Source: Candidatus Gastranaerophilales bacterium (GTDB taxonomy: Bacteria > Cyanobacteriota > Vampirovibrionia > Gastranaerophilales > Gastranaerophilaceae). Taken from it: a stretch of 57,099 nucleotides of DNA. The DNA is taken from the NCBI GenBank assembly GCA_944325065.1, contig CALUYS010000011.1:1-57099 (forward strand), written 5' to 3'. Shown here one piece after another: positions 8,837 through 18,739 of this stretch. Within the stretch, counting starts at the first letter, position 1; each line of letters starts with the position of its first letter. A model generated the notes under the pieces. The model had not been told where the DNA came from, ran no database searches, and saw only the letters and a list, made by a program, of their open reading frames with translations. Made by a program: the position numbers and the translations under genes.

Positions 8837-11800
8837 ATGAAAAGTAAGTTTTTACCTAAAATAGAATCACCAAAAATTAACCTGCAACTAAAAAGTTCTG
8901 AGAATAAAAAAACAAATGAGAGTGGTCCTAAAAATATATCAAGAGGTACACAAGAAATTGATAAAGAAGCATCTGATGCTATTGTGGCTCAAAAAAAACC
9001 TTTTGTAGATGTAAAAAATGGTATTGATGATTCTGAAGCTACTTTGAAAGATATTTTTGATTCAATTAAACATTATGACAGTATGACATATGAAAAACAA
9101 GAACAACTTGTTGATGACGCTAAGGAATGTTGTCAATCATTTTCTGGTGCTAAAAATTTTGATCAGATTAATAAAATTTTAAGCATTACAAATTTTTTAT
9201 TAGATGCAGGAGCATTCAGTGGATTCGATATTGATGATAGAAACTGTAAAAATATATTGATGAGTGCGATGAAAAGACTTGCGGATAGTTGTGCTTTAAA
9301 AGATCCAGATAAAAAAAATGATGATGTTAAAAAAATGTTTTATCAATTATCAAAGATTGAAAACAAGTTAACACCACAGTCACGCAGACAAGTTTTAGGA
9401 CACTTGATGTACGTAATGAGTCAAGATTCTTTTTTTAAAGATTTGGATGAGTTTAAGACACTCGATAAGACCTATCAAAATCATTTATTAAAAGATGCTT
9501 ATGTAAGAATGCGCACACTTTTAAATAAACCAAATTTAGGCGATTTTGAGAAAAATTATGTAAAAAAACACTTTGAATCATTTCGTGGTGATGATTTGAT
9601 GCACGATAATATTATACAATTAAGATTGCTTGAGAAAGCTATTATGCAAAAAGTTATAACACCTGATAATAATGATTTAGTACGTAATTTTATTAGTAAA
9701 TTACAAAATATGTCTAATGAGAATGTGACACGAGATGAATTTTGTGCGTCATGTACAATTATAAAAAGATTTATAGATAATGGTTTTTTAAAAGATAGTC
9801 AAAGTGCAGAAATTATAAGTAGATTTATCAAATTATGTGAAGAAAAATGTAAAAGTACAGATATACAAAGAATTCGAGAAATTCAAGAATTAAAGGAGAG
9901 TTTGCCAAAAGATGAGAAAAAAGAGGCATTTAGAAAATGTTTAATTTCAAATCAATATTTAATGATGCAAAAGATGTTAAATATCGATGATTTGTCAAAA
10001 TATACAAGCTTGGAGTTAAATATTATAAATGGGATGTTCTCTAGTGATAAAATTCCCTCCAATCCGCCAATTGAACAAAGGGTTAAAGAATCAATTATGA
10101 AAGAAGTTTTCGGTGAAGATTTTTATAATGCCAATATTGAAAGTCTTCAAAAGGAAATTGATGCGTTACCAGAGAAAGAGAAACAAGAGAAATTAGAGTC
10201 TATAAATATAGATTTAAGGAATGAACTGAAATCCAATGGTTGTGCAGAAAAAATTAACTGTCTACAACAAGTAATAGAGATGTTTGATGATGTATATAAA
10301 AACGAAATAATGAAAGGTAAAGGGCTTGAAGCACTTGCACAACATAGAGCCGTTGAGTTATGTTTTGCAAAATCTAATTCCGAAAAAACTCTTGGATTTT
10401 CAAATGATACTTTTAATATTGTTTCAATAATAAGTGGCAACCCAACATGGGAAAATTTAAAAGACATATTATATGATCCTACACAACAAAAAAGACGTGC
10501 ATTGAAATCTGCTATGCGTCATGAATTAACACATTATACTCAAGGACTTTTGAAATTTACAACAGAACAAATATCAGCGAACTTCTCAGATCAAGCTAAA
10601 AATGCTATTACATTATTTAACCAAGAATATCCTAAAGAAACAAGAACTCATGAAGATTATAAAAAGTATGTTTTACATCCAGAGGAAATGGGAGCATATT
10701 CAACTGAAATTTTAAGTCAACTTGAAGAAACATGTGGGCTTGAATATGGTGAGTTTTGTTTTCAAGAAGAAGGAAGATATGACGATGAACATAAAGATCG
10801 AGAAGAGCATGCCAAAAAAATTGTAGACAAACTTGATGAATACTTGCAAAAAGACAAAGGAATAACTTTAGCTCAATTCTTAAATGCCCAAAACCAATCA
10901 CCTGGTGGTACAACAAGACATGGATTTTCCCGTTTGCTAGATTTATTCACATTTGATGTTCATGATAGTGATGGTAAGGCAAAAATGATTGTCTATGACG
11001 ACGAATTACAATTGTCTTCAGAAAAATTAACAAGTGATACAGCTAATGAAGAGATTGCAAAGTGTTTTGAACATTTGTTAGAATATATTATACCAAGAGC
11101 GGATATGAAATTAATAGCAGAAAAATTAGGCTCTCAAGATAATACATTTATCGAAGAAGAAAAACAAATCATCAATCCAACTGTTTTTGACGAACAAATT
11201 GAAGCGTGTGATTCTCAAATTCAATTATATAGCACTTTACTAGAAAAGATGCAAAGACAAGATGGTAGTATTTGTATGCCAAGTATTGATTATTTATCAA
11301 GTCAAATTGAACAATTGGAAAAGAATATAGATGTTAAAAAATATAAACAATTTAAGACAAAATTAGAAGAAGCCCAAGCTTCCAATGAAGATACTAAAGA
11401 ACTTTCAGAAAAGGTTGACCAATATTCAACATTACCAATAGTTTCAAGTTATATATATCTTAATGGACTTAAAAATCATTCTACATTAATTAATTTACAA
11501 AATCAGCTCAAAAATATTAATTTAGATAATCCTCAAGAAGCAAAAGAAGAAATAGAAAGTATAAAAGCACAAATGCTTGCATTGCGACCTGACTACAGTC
11601 AACTTATTGAAGACAACTTTAAATCTATTTCTGAAAATCTAGACAAACTTGAGGAAAATGTTAAATTAAGAAATATGAGCTTTGAAGACAAACAAATATA
11701 TATTAAGTGCAACAATTTGAATGTTCAAAATGAAAGCAAATTATTGTCTGATATTAAGGGTTGCCAAGTGCATATTAAACTCTTGGAATCAATTAATAAT

Positions 11801-12622
11801 GGTGCACAAGATATTTATGAAAGTAGAGATTCGTTAAAAGATGTATTTCAAGATAATAAGATAAATAAAGCTATTGAAGATGAATCAAGATGTTTAAGAT
11901 GGTATAATACTATTAATAATTTAAAAAATTTAAATGATCAAGAAAAAATAAATTATTTTAGCACAATATTAGATGAATGTAAACAATTTCCTGAAATTAC
12001 AAATGTGTTAGAAAAATATAAAGAGGTGTTAGTAAAACGTCAAAATAGATATTTACCAAAACCAGGTGATATATCATTTAATCAAGTATTAAACGTATTT
12101 AACGATCTTTATAATATAGCAAAAGAAAAAACAAATAGGACTATATTAGAAAATCAAAATAATACAAACAGAGTTGAAGAAGCTATAAAACAATGTAACA
12201 CTAAATTAGCCAATTCAAAAGATAAATATAATAATGAATTAAATAAAACTATCGATAATTATGCAAGAAAGTTAAAAAATGGAATAAAAGAAATAAACTT
12301 TGTCAGACCACTTAGTAAAGAATCAATAGATAAAAAATTAGCTAGATATAGAGAAGTAAAAGTTAAAATGGAAGATATAAAAGCACTAACGTCTGAGATA
12401 ATGTATGAACGTTATGAATATGAACGTGCAAGAAATAGACGCGGTGATTCTAGGAAGAAATTATGCGCTTCTTATTCCACACTTGTAAAATCTTTTCATC
12501 ATTTAAAAGGACAATTAACACTCTTACCTAAAGGCATTCAATCACAACTTAATCATTATCTCAATTGGGCAAATAGAGGTTTAGTAAAATTCCGCAATTG
12601 GCGTAATGGATTAACCAAATAA
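8837..12622 (+). CDS. Giant uncharacterised protein with HExxH (gluzincin-like) motif and long helices
   Basis: A 1,261-aa, highly charged, mostly helical protein with no signal peptide and no membrane segment. I do not recognise the family. The notable element is a zinc-peptidase-like motif: RHELTHYTQ, with HELTH at residues 562-566, followed about 50 residues later by HPEEMGAYSTE (614-624), the spacing and form of a gluzincin third-ligand Glu. Residues from about 770 on are coiled-coil-rich, ending in a basic tail (FRNWRNGL). RBS AGAGGAATT supports the start. It is monocistronic, between the divergent aminotransferase and an IS30 remnant. It could be a secreted effector or a large cytoplasmic metallopeptidase; neither is shown. 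Confidence 0.75.
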   Translation: MKSKFLPKIESPKINLQLKSSENKKTNESGPKNISRGTQEIDKEASDAIVAQKKPFVDVKNGIDDSEATLKDIFDSIKHYDSMTYEKQEQLVDDAKECCQSFSGAKNFDQINKILSITNFLLDAGAFSGFDIDDRNCKNILMSAMKRLADSCALKDPDKKNDDVKKMFYQLSKIENKLTPQSRRQVLGHLMYVMSQDSFFKDLDEFKTLDKTYQNHLLKDAYVRMRTLLNKPNLGDFEKNYVKKHFESFRGDDLMHDNIIQLRLLEKAIMQKVITPDNNDLVRNFISKLQNMSNENVTRDEFCASCTIIKRFIDNGFLKDSQSAEIISRFIKLCEEKCKSTDIQRIREIQELKESLPKDEKKEAFRKCLISNQYLMMQKMLNIDDLSKYTSLELNIINGMFSSDKIPSNPPIEQRVKESIMKEVFGEDFYNANIESLQKEIDALPEKEKQEKLESINIDLRNELKSNGCAEKINCLQQVIEMFDDVYKNEIMKGKGLEALAQHRAVELCFAKSNSEKTLGFSNDTFNIVSIISGNPTWENLKDILYDPTQQKRRALKSAMRHELTHYTQGLLKFTTEQISANFSDQAKNAITLFNQEYPKETRTHEDYKKYVLHPEEMGAYSTEILSQLEETCGLEYGEFCFQEEGRYDDEHKDREEHAKKIVDKLDEYLQKDKGITLAQFLNAQNQSPGGTTRHGFSRLLDLFTFDVHDSDGKAKMIVYDDELQLSSEKLTSDTANEEIAKCFEHLLEYIIPRADMKLIAEKLGSQDNTFIEEEKQIINPTVFDEQIEACDSQIQLYSTLLEKMQRQDGSICMPSIDYLSSQIEQLEKNIDVKKYKQFKTKLEEAQASNEDTKELSEKVDQYSTLPIVSSYIYLNGLKNHSTLINLQNQLKNINLDNPQEAKEEIESIKAQMLALRPDYSQLIEDNFKSISENLDKLEENVKLRNMSFEDKQIYIKCNNLNVQNESKLLSDIKGCQVHIKLLESINNGAQDIYESRDSLKDVFQDNKINKAIEDESRCLRWYNTINNLKNLNDQEKINYFSTILDECKQFPEITNVLEKYKEVLVKRQNRYLPKPGDISFNQVLNVFNDLYNIAKEKTNRTILENQNNTNRVEEAIKQCNTKLANSKDKYNNELNKTIDNYARKLKNGIKEINFVRPLSKESIDKKLARYREVKVKMEDIKALTSEIMYERYEYERARNRRGDSRKKLCASYSTLVKSFHHLKGQLTLLPKGIQSQLNHYLNWANRGLVKFRNWRNGLTK

Positions 12623-12671
12623 TAATAATAATAATAATTTATCTTATGTTTTTAATTAACAATCGTAACAT

Positions 12672-13496
12672 TACATGAGTTCAAGAAACAATCGCAACAC
12701 TATGAAGTTGAAAAACTTGTTCAGGTGTGACATAAGCAAGATTCTTTTTCATATTTAAAGAACTAGCATACATTATCATATATTATACTTTAATTGTATT
12801 TCTATAAGGCTTCATTGGACTACTTATCAAATTGGATGTGATGTTAGTTTTTTTTAAGTCGTTTTTTAATAATAATTTTACGGGCTAAATCTATCAACCA
12901 TAAATGTTAAACAACTTGATTGTTGTCCTCTTATTCTTCTTAGTTCTATTGTATCAGCTTCAAAGTGACCTATTTCTATTCATTTATTTGCTTATTCTAT
13001 TTTTACATCTATATCTACTCTATTGGGGATATTTTTACCTGTTCCACGATAAGAAAATCTTCCTACATTTCTTATTTGTCTTCCATTTGGGCATACTAGT
13101 AATAAATACCATAATTTATTTCTGGGGTGAAATATAAATATTTTAAGTTATTTTTAATAAAATCTTGTACCCAACGTAATGATAGATATGGATTTTCTCG
13201 TTTATGTGATTCTTTCCATTTATTTTTTACTCTGATGTCTACTTAAGAGTTCTATGTATTTACCTTTGTAATAAAGGGCTTCTGGACGATTTAATTCTCT
13301 TGATATCGTACTTGGGCTTCTGCCTAATTCTTTTGCTATTTTTCGTATTGATAATCCTTCTCCTTGAAGTATTGTTATTTTATCTAGTTCGCTAGAAGTT
13401 AAATGTTGCAACTGTTTCATCTTTACTATCTCCTTTTTTGTCCTATTCTAATACATTTTAGGCGATAGTGTTGCGATTGCTTCTTGAATTCATGTA
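12672..13496 (-). mobile_element. Degenerate IS30-family element, copy 1
   Basis: The element is bounded by 32-bp inverted repeats with two mismatches: 12672-12703 (contains CAAGAAACAATCGCAACACT) and 13465-13496 (contains AGTGTTGCGATTGCTTCTTG). Inside, minus-strand frames spell a broken IS30 transposase: an intact N-terminal HTH, then WVQDFIKNNLKYLYFTPEI, GRFSYRGTGKNIPNRVDI, GHFEADTIELRRIRG (first catalytic Asp) and, at the far end, TPEQVFQLH. Stops and frameshifts separate the blocks and the part holding the catalytic Glu is missing. At about 825 bp it is shorter than a complete element (about 1.0-1.2 kb), so it is immobile by itself. A second copy lies at 37489-38246. Confidence 0.85.
13220..13420 (-). 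pseudogene. N-terminal fragment of IS30 transposase
   Basis: A 66-aa open remnant beginning MKQLQHLTSSELDKI, with the classic IS30 HTH: GLSIRKIAKELGRSPSTISREL. RBS AAAGGAG lies just upstream. The frame ends early in SRHQSKK and the transposase sequence continues in another frame with KWKESHKRENPYLSLRW. It could still make a small DNA-binding protein, but most likely it is simply the least damaged part of the dead transposase. Confidence 0.8.
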
Positions 13497-13555
13497 AAAA
13501 TAAATTCCATGTGCAATGATAAATTTTGGGCTTTGCATTAGGTATAATTTAAATA

Positions 13556-14896
13556 TTATTTCCTTTTATCTTCACATCGTTCACGAAAAGAAATTCTAAA
13601 TGGAACTCCATAAAACCCAAAAGTTTCTCTTAATTGATTTTCTAAATACCTTTTATAGCTATCTTTTACAAGTTTTTTATCGTTTATAAATATTACAAAT
13701 GTTGGTGGAGAATCACAAACTTGTGTTGAATAGTAAATTTTTAAACGTTTACCTTTAAAAGATGATGGTGGGTTTATCACATATGCTTCATTAATTATTT
13801 TATTTAGTAAACTTGTTGAAATCCGTTTTTTGTATTGTTCATATACTTTTTTTGCTTCAATAAAAATGGTATTAATTCTTTGTTTAGTAAGAGCCGAAAT
13901 AAATATTTTAGGTACAAAGTTTAAAAATGGTGCCTCTGATTCAATTTTTTTGCTGTATTTCACAGTTGAATAAGCATCTTTATTTTCAACGATATCCCAT
14001 TTGTTTATAGCAAGTATTATACCTTTACCTGATTCAACGATAATTTGGGATATTTTTTTATCTTGGTCTGTTAAACCAATTGTTGCATCTATGACTAAAA
14101 TTGCTATATCACAATCACGAATAGCACGAATTGAACGGTCAACTGCAAATTTTTCAACACCATAATCAACTTTTGATTTTTTTCTTATTCCAGCTGTGTC
14201 AATTATTGTATATTCTTCATTTTCAAACTTCAATTTTGAATTAATACTATCACGAGTTGTGCCACTGATATCTGATACAATGAGTCTATTTTCATTTAAT
14301 AGTGCATTAACAATGGATGATTTTCCAGCATTTGGACGTCCAACAATGGCTATTTTTATAGATTTTTCATCTTCATTTATAGATAAATCATCTTCCATAT
14401 CTTCAACAATTTTATCAAGCAAATCTCCGACACCGCCACTTCCGTGAAGAGCGCTTATAATATGAGGCTCTCCAAGTGCAAGTTGATAAAAATCATAAGC
14501 AAGAACTTGTTTATCAATAGAATCAACTTTATTAGCTGTTAAAAAGATAGGTTTATGAGAGCGTCTTAAATAATTCGCAATTTCTATATCAATAGGGCTA
14601 ATACCATCCTTAGCATCAACCATAAAAATAATTTTATTAGCTTCATCTAATGCAAGTTCAACTTGGGCAAAAATATTTTTCATTATTTCATCTTCATCAC
14701 TTGGGATTATCCCGCCTGTATCAATAACTGTAAATTCTTTTCCACACCAAGAAACATCAAAATAAATCCTATCTCGAGTTACACCTGGAGTATCATCGAC
14801 AATTGATTTTCTTGCACCAACTAATCTATTTACAAATGTTGACTTCCCAACATTTGGACGTCCAACAATTGCTACTATTTCACGTTTATTTATCAT
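13556..14896 (-). CDS. der: Ribosome-assembly GTPase Der (EngA)
   Basis: Tandem-GTPase protein (446 aa) that binds the 50S subunit during assembly. The first G domain has GRPNVGKST (residues 12-20), DTPGVTRD and NKVD; the second has GRPNAGKSS (about 185-193), DTAGIRKKS and NKWD. The C-terminal KH-like domain (about 355-446) includes NPPSSFKGKRLKIYYSTQ. The length is normal for the family. It is the last gene of a minus-strand run, 8 bases after hpf, and its 3' side abuts the IS30 remnant. Confidence 0.98.
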   Translation of the reverse strand: MINKREIVAIVGRPNVGKSTFVNRLVGARKSIVDDTPGVTRDRIYFDVSWCGKEFTVIDTGGIIPSDEDEIMKNIFAQVELALDEANKIIFMVDAKDGISPIDIEIANYLRRSHKPIFLTANKVDSIDKQVLAYDFYQLALGEPHIISALHGSGGVGDLLDKIVEDMEDDLSINEDEKSIKIAIVGRPNAGKSSIVNALLNENRLIVSDISGTTRDSINSKLKFENEEYTIIDTAGIRKKSKVDYGVEKFAVDRSIRAIRDCDIAILVIDATIGLTDQDKKISQIIVESGKGIILAINKWDIVENKDAYSTVKYSKKIESEAPFLNFVPKIFISALTKQRINTIFIEAKKVYEQYKKRISTSLLNKIINEAYVINPPSSFKGKRLKIYYSTQVCDSPPTFVIFINDKKLVKDSYKRYLENQLRETFGFYGVPFRISFRERCEDKRK

Positions 14897-14904
14897 TATT
14901 AAAA

Positions 14905-15294
14905 TTATTCATTTTCATTAAAAGTTTCATTTTTATTTGTACTTGTTATTTCAACATTTTCACCTTCATAACGAATAGATTCACCTTTATTTTTAGGGTT
15001 TGAATGTTTATCTTTGTATTTTATTATTTGTCTATCTAATTTATCTGCAAGTAAATCAATTACAGCATACATAGATTCAGCTTTTTCTTCAGATACTATA
15101 TTTTGTGAAGGTAATTTACAAATAACCTCAGCAATATGTTTTTCATTTACTGATGGGTTTTTCTCAACACTTAATGTTAATTCTATCATTTGTATTTGGT
15201 CATAATGATTTAGGACTTTCCCAAATTTTTCTTTTGCATAACCTTTTATTGCGTCTGTAATTTCTATATTACGACCATTTACAACTACACGCAT
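14905..15294 (-). CDS. hpf: Ribosome hibernation promoting factor (short type)
   Basis: A 129-aa HPF/RaiA domain protein (MRVVVNGRNIEITDAIKGYAKEK at the start in two recognisable blocks), which inserts in the 30S mRNA channel of stationary-phase ribosomes. Residues 1-100 cover the beta-alpha-beta-beta-beta-alpha fold. The tail is Asn/Glu/Lys-rich and lacks the C-terminal dimerisation domain of the long HPFs usual in Cyanobacteria and Firmicutes. It is placed between rsmG (57 bases) and der (8 bases), a run of ribosome-related genes. Confidence 0.92.
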   Translation of the reverse strand: MRVVVNGRNIEITDAIKGYAKEKFGKVLNHYDQIQMIELTLSVEKNPSVNEKHIAEVICKLPSQNIVSEEKAESMYAVIDLLADKLDRQIIKYKDKHSNPKNKGESIRYEGENVEITSTNKNETFNENE

Positions 15295-15351
15295 ATTTAT
15301 TTTGCCTCCATAAAACTTATACTTTTTTATTATATAACAGTTTATTAAAAA

Positions 15352-16083
15352 TTACAAAGGATTGTTTTTTATACTTGGATATCTTCTTGGGTATTGACTG
15401 GAAGTATCTTTTAGTTTTTTTATTATTAATAAATTTCTTTTATAATCTGTCTCAAGTGGTAATTCGTATTTAATAATATCTATTATTTCTGCATTTAATT
15501 TTTTTAAAGCATTTTTAGCAAGAAATATTTCATCTTTTGTATTTTTACCTTTATATGCAATGAAATAAGAATTCTTTTTTACAAATGGTATTGCATATTC
15601 AAGAAGTATATTTAATGGTGCTAACGCTCGTGATGTTAAAATATCATAACTATTTTTTAAATCACATGGTAGATTTTCTATTCTTATGCATTTCGTTTTT
15701 AAATTTTCTATTTCAAGTTCTTTTATTGTTTTATTTATAAAATCAATCTTTTTTGCAATTGAATCAATTGCTATAATATTAAGATTATTGAAACATATTC
15801 CTAAAGGTATTGCTGGAAATCCGCCACCTGTACCAATATCCATAACTTTTACTATCTTATGATAAAAAGAATATTTTTTTAAAAATAAACCAATTGACAA
15901 TGAATCATAAATATGTTTTTCAAATATTATATTTAAATCATTTTTACTCATTAAATTTGTATGTAAATTATAATTTTTAAATAATTCTTCAAATCTAATA
16001 AGTTTATCAATACTACTATCTTCAAGATTTAAAAATAAGCCTTCATTTACTATTTCCTTAAAATAAAGTTTATTTTCATTCAT
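15352..16083 (-). CDS. rsmG: 16S rRNA (guanine-N7) methyltransferase RsmG
   Basis: SAM-dependent methyltransferase (243 aa) that modifies G527 of 16S rRNA (E. coli numbering). Motif I is VMDIGTGGGFPAIPLGI near residues 80-96, followed by IAIDSIAKKIDFI (acidic loop) and LTSRALAPLNILLEYA, all typical of RsmG/GidB. Its start lies 1 base from the stop of the upstream P-loop/TPR gene, so translation is probably coupled. It was formerly called GidB. Confidence 0.95.
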   Translation of the reverse strand: MNENKLYFKEIVNEGLFLNLEDSSIDKLIRFEELFKNYNLHTNLMSKNDLNIIFEKHIYDSLSIGLFLKKYSFYHKIVKVMDIGTGGGFPAIPLGICFNNLNIIAIDSIAKKIDFINKTIKELEIENLKTKCIRIENLPCDLKNSYDILTSRALAPLNILLEYAIPFVKKNSYFIAYKGKNTKDEIFLAKNALKKLNAEIIDIIKYELPLETDYKRNLLIIKKLKDTSSQYPRRYPSIKNNPL

Positions 16084-16084
16084 T

Positions 16085-18691
16085 TTAATTAATGCCCCTT
16101 AATTCATTTTTGTTTACAATCATTTTGTATTTTTCTTCACCAAGTCTTATTTTTAAATCTTTTAACCGAATTTTCACATTTTGTATATTTTCATTTGAAA
16201 AATTATTTTTAACTGCTATTGATAAAACTAAAAGAAAACATTTTAAAGCTTCTTCATCATTTTTTATAAAATAGTAGTAATCTCCTAAATTTAATTGACT
16301 TTCTGCTAAATAAAATTTATCATTTAATTTATTTGCATATGATACAGCTTTTATAAAATATTGATATGCTTCTTTTGTTTTTTTATATAAAAGCATTTTT
16401 CCTAAATTTATTGATGCAAAATAAGCTTCTTCGTAATTTTGATTTTCAATTTCGTATTTTAATGAAAGTTTAAAATATTCATAAGCTTGGTTATTATTAT
16501 TTTCGTCTAAAAATATATTAGCTAAGTTAAAATAAATTGTTCCAAGGATTTTGTAACCATAATTTTGTTTATTAGAATCAATAAATGACATACATTTATT
16601 ATAATATTTTTTAGCTTTAGCTATATCATCAATATCGTCAAATCCTACAGCAAGTTTGAAATAATAGTCAATTTTCAAAATGATGTTATCTGAATTATTA
16701 ATAATATTTTTTATTTTTAATAATATTTCAATAACAGAATTTGGCTCTTTTATAATTTCGACATAATCATTTGTTATTTGTATTTTTAAATCATTAGGCA
16801 AAATAATTTTTTTATCATCTAGTATTTTTTCATAAATTTCTTTAGCTAAATCATTTTTAAATGTAGCTTTATATATTTTGGCTATTTGATAATAGATGTA
16901 ACAAGCTTTAATAGTTTCATTTTTCTTTATACATATTGCAAGTCCTTTTTTGTAAGAATTTAACGCTTTTTTATAATTTGATAATTTTTGATATAACATT
17001 CCAAGTTTTGTAAATGTATATATTAATTTTTTATCTTCTTCTTTTATATCTTTATCTAAAATTAAATGGTAAATATCAATAGCCTTGTAATATTCTAAAT
17101 TTGTTTCATAATCTAAAGCTCTTTTGAATAAACTTTCAATTTGATTATTATCTAAATTTTCATTTTCATTTTCATTTTTATTTTCATTTTCTGTTTCAGT
17201 TATAATTTTTTGCTCAATACCATTTTCTTTTTCTTTTTGTTCAATAAAATTAGTTTTTTCATCTATAGGTGTGTCGAATGAAGATGTTAGAAGTAATTGC
17301 TCTTCTTTACTTAATGCTAATGGAGATAATTTATTTTGACTTATATTTTTGTTTAGATTAGCTATTTTGATATTTAAATTTTTTTTGTTTTTTTTATTAA
17401 TAATATTATCAGTCGTTATTATTCCTTGACTTTTTGTATAACTTATTGATGTAATTGCTATATGTTTATCCCGAATGTTAATTTTTTCTTGAAATTTATT
17501 TAAAAAATTATCATGATATTCTATTTCATGATATAAACTTGCTCTTGATACTTTTAATTCACGTTTCAAAGGTGGCAACTCAAGTTGATTTTTATATATA
17601 TTTAATAATAATTTTGTTACATTTATTTTATATTCATCACTAATATTATTTAAAATATATTTCTTTACATAACTTTTTATATAAACTATATCTTTATCTT
17701 TTTTTATAATTTTATTTACAAGTAATAAATTCAAATTTTCTTTATTTATAAATTTATTATCATATAAAAATTTTATAGGATTTTGAAGTTTATTTAATGT
17801 TAAAAATATGAAAAAATCACGGAACTTACTATAATAATTATTCATTATTTTTGAAATTATAAAATCGAGAATATATAACTTTTGGTTTTTATACTGATTT
17901 AAAAAATCATTAACCAAAATACCATAATTTTGTTCAAGTATTTTAATCAGTTCTATATACAAATAATGACCACGTGTAGTTTTATAAAAATATTCACAAT
18001 CTTTTAAGTTACAATTTGAATCATAAAAAGCTTGCTGACTACTATCATTCACGTTAAATAATTCATATTTTATCTCCTCTAAATTATAAGGACGAATTAT
18101 CGAATTTATATATTCAAGTTGAAGTTCATTAAGTAAATCAAAATTAAACGACAATGAATTTATAATAATTTTTAAAGAATGTTTATTTGGATATTTTGTA
18201 ATTAATTCTTTAATAAAAATTATTAAATCCTTTATTATTTTGTCATTGTTATTTTCATCAAAATCAAACACAAAAATAATAGGCTGTTTTATATCTAAAA
18301 TATATTTCAAAATTTTTTGTGAAAATTCTTTTATTGAAGATTTTTCAATTTTTATTTTATTTTTATAATAATATCTAATTAAAGAATTATATATTTGTAT
18401 ATAAATATCATCGATATGATTTAGTCCATTAAAATTAATATTAAATGATATTATATAATCATTTAGCAAATTATCAATAACAAAATTAGTTAGACAAGTT
18501 TTTCCACAATTCATAAAACCGTTAACTATCATTATTTGCTCTTTATTATAATTTAAGAATTCTAAAATATCTTTTAAATTTTGAATATTGTGATTTAAAA
18601 GATGATAATTTTCATTTTTGTAAATTATATTATTTAAATTATTTTGTTTTAAACTTTCAACTACATTTAATTTTAAAAAATCATTTGACAT
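16085..18691 (-). CDS. P-loop ATPase with C-terminal TPR array (STAND-like)
   Basis: An 868-aa cytosolic protein. An N-terminal P-loop domain carries Walker A GFMNCGKT (58-65) and a hydrophobic strand ending in acids, IIFVFDFDENN (near 140), as Walker B. A helical middle follows, with a low-complexity linker of Glu-Asn repeats (about 505-525). Tetratricopeptide-like repeats run from about 530 to 850 (for example YYKAIDIYHLILD, KLGMLYQKLSNYKKALNSYKKGL). This ATPase-plus-repeat order is that of STAND regulators, but there is no N-terminal effector or HTH domain that I can see. It lies inside the lpt-rsmG-der run, so a house-keeping role is as likely as defence or signalling. Confidence 0.65.
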   Translation of the reverse strand: MSNDFLKLNVVESLKQNNLNNIIYKNENYHLLNHNIQNLKDILEFLNYNKEQIMIVNGFMNCGKTCLTNFVIDNLLNDYIISFNINFNGLNHIDDIYIQIYNSLIRYYYKNKIKIEKSSIKEFSQKILKYILDIKQPIIFVFDFDENNNDKIIKDLIIFIKELITKYPNKHSLKIIINSLSFNFDLLNELQLEYINSIIRPYNLEEIKYELFNVNDSSQQAFYDSNCNLKDCEYFYKTTRGHYLYIELIKILEQNYGILVNDFLNQYKNQKLYILDFIISKIMNNYYSKFRDFFIFLTLNKLQNPIKFLYDNKFINKENLNLLLVNKIIKKDKDIVYIKSYVKKYILNNISDEYKINVTKLLLNIYKNQLELPPLKRELKVSRASLYHEIEYHDNFLNKFQEKINIRDKHIAITSISYTKSQGIITTDNIINKKNKKNLNIKIANLNKNISQNKLSPLALSKEEQLLLTSSFDTPIDEKTNFIEQKEKENGIEQKIITETENENKNENENENLDNNQIESLFKRALDYETNLEYYKAIDIYHLILDKDIKEEDKKLIYTFTKLGMLYQKLSNYKKALNSYKKGLAICIKKNETIKACYIYYQIAKIYKATFKNDLAKEIYEKILDDKKIILPNDLKIQITNDYVEIIKEPNSVIEILLKIKNIINNSDNIILKIDYYFKLAVGFDDIDDIAKAKKYYNKCMSFIDSNKQNYGYKILGTIYFNLANIFLDENNNNQAYEYFKLSLKYEIENQNYEEAYFASINLGKMLLYKKTKEAYQYFIKAVSYANKLNDKFYLAESQLNLGDYYYFIKNDEEALKCFLLVLSIAVKNNFSNENIQNVKIRLKDLKIRLGEEKYKMIVNKNELRGIN

Positions 18692-18739
18692 AACTTAATT
18701 TTACAATATTATTTTAAATAAATAAATGCACATAATAAA

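Noticed and set aside
12904-13137. 77-aa hydrophobic plus-strand ORF in the first IS remnant
   Set aside because: The opposite strand there spells IS30 transposase blocks (GHFEADTIEL, GTGKNIPNRV); the plus-strand frame is its shadow.
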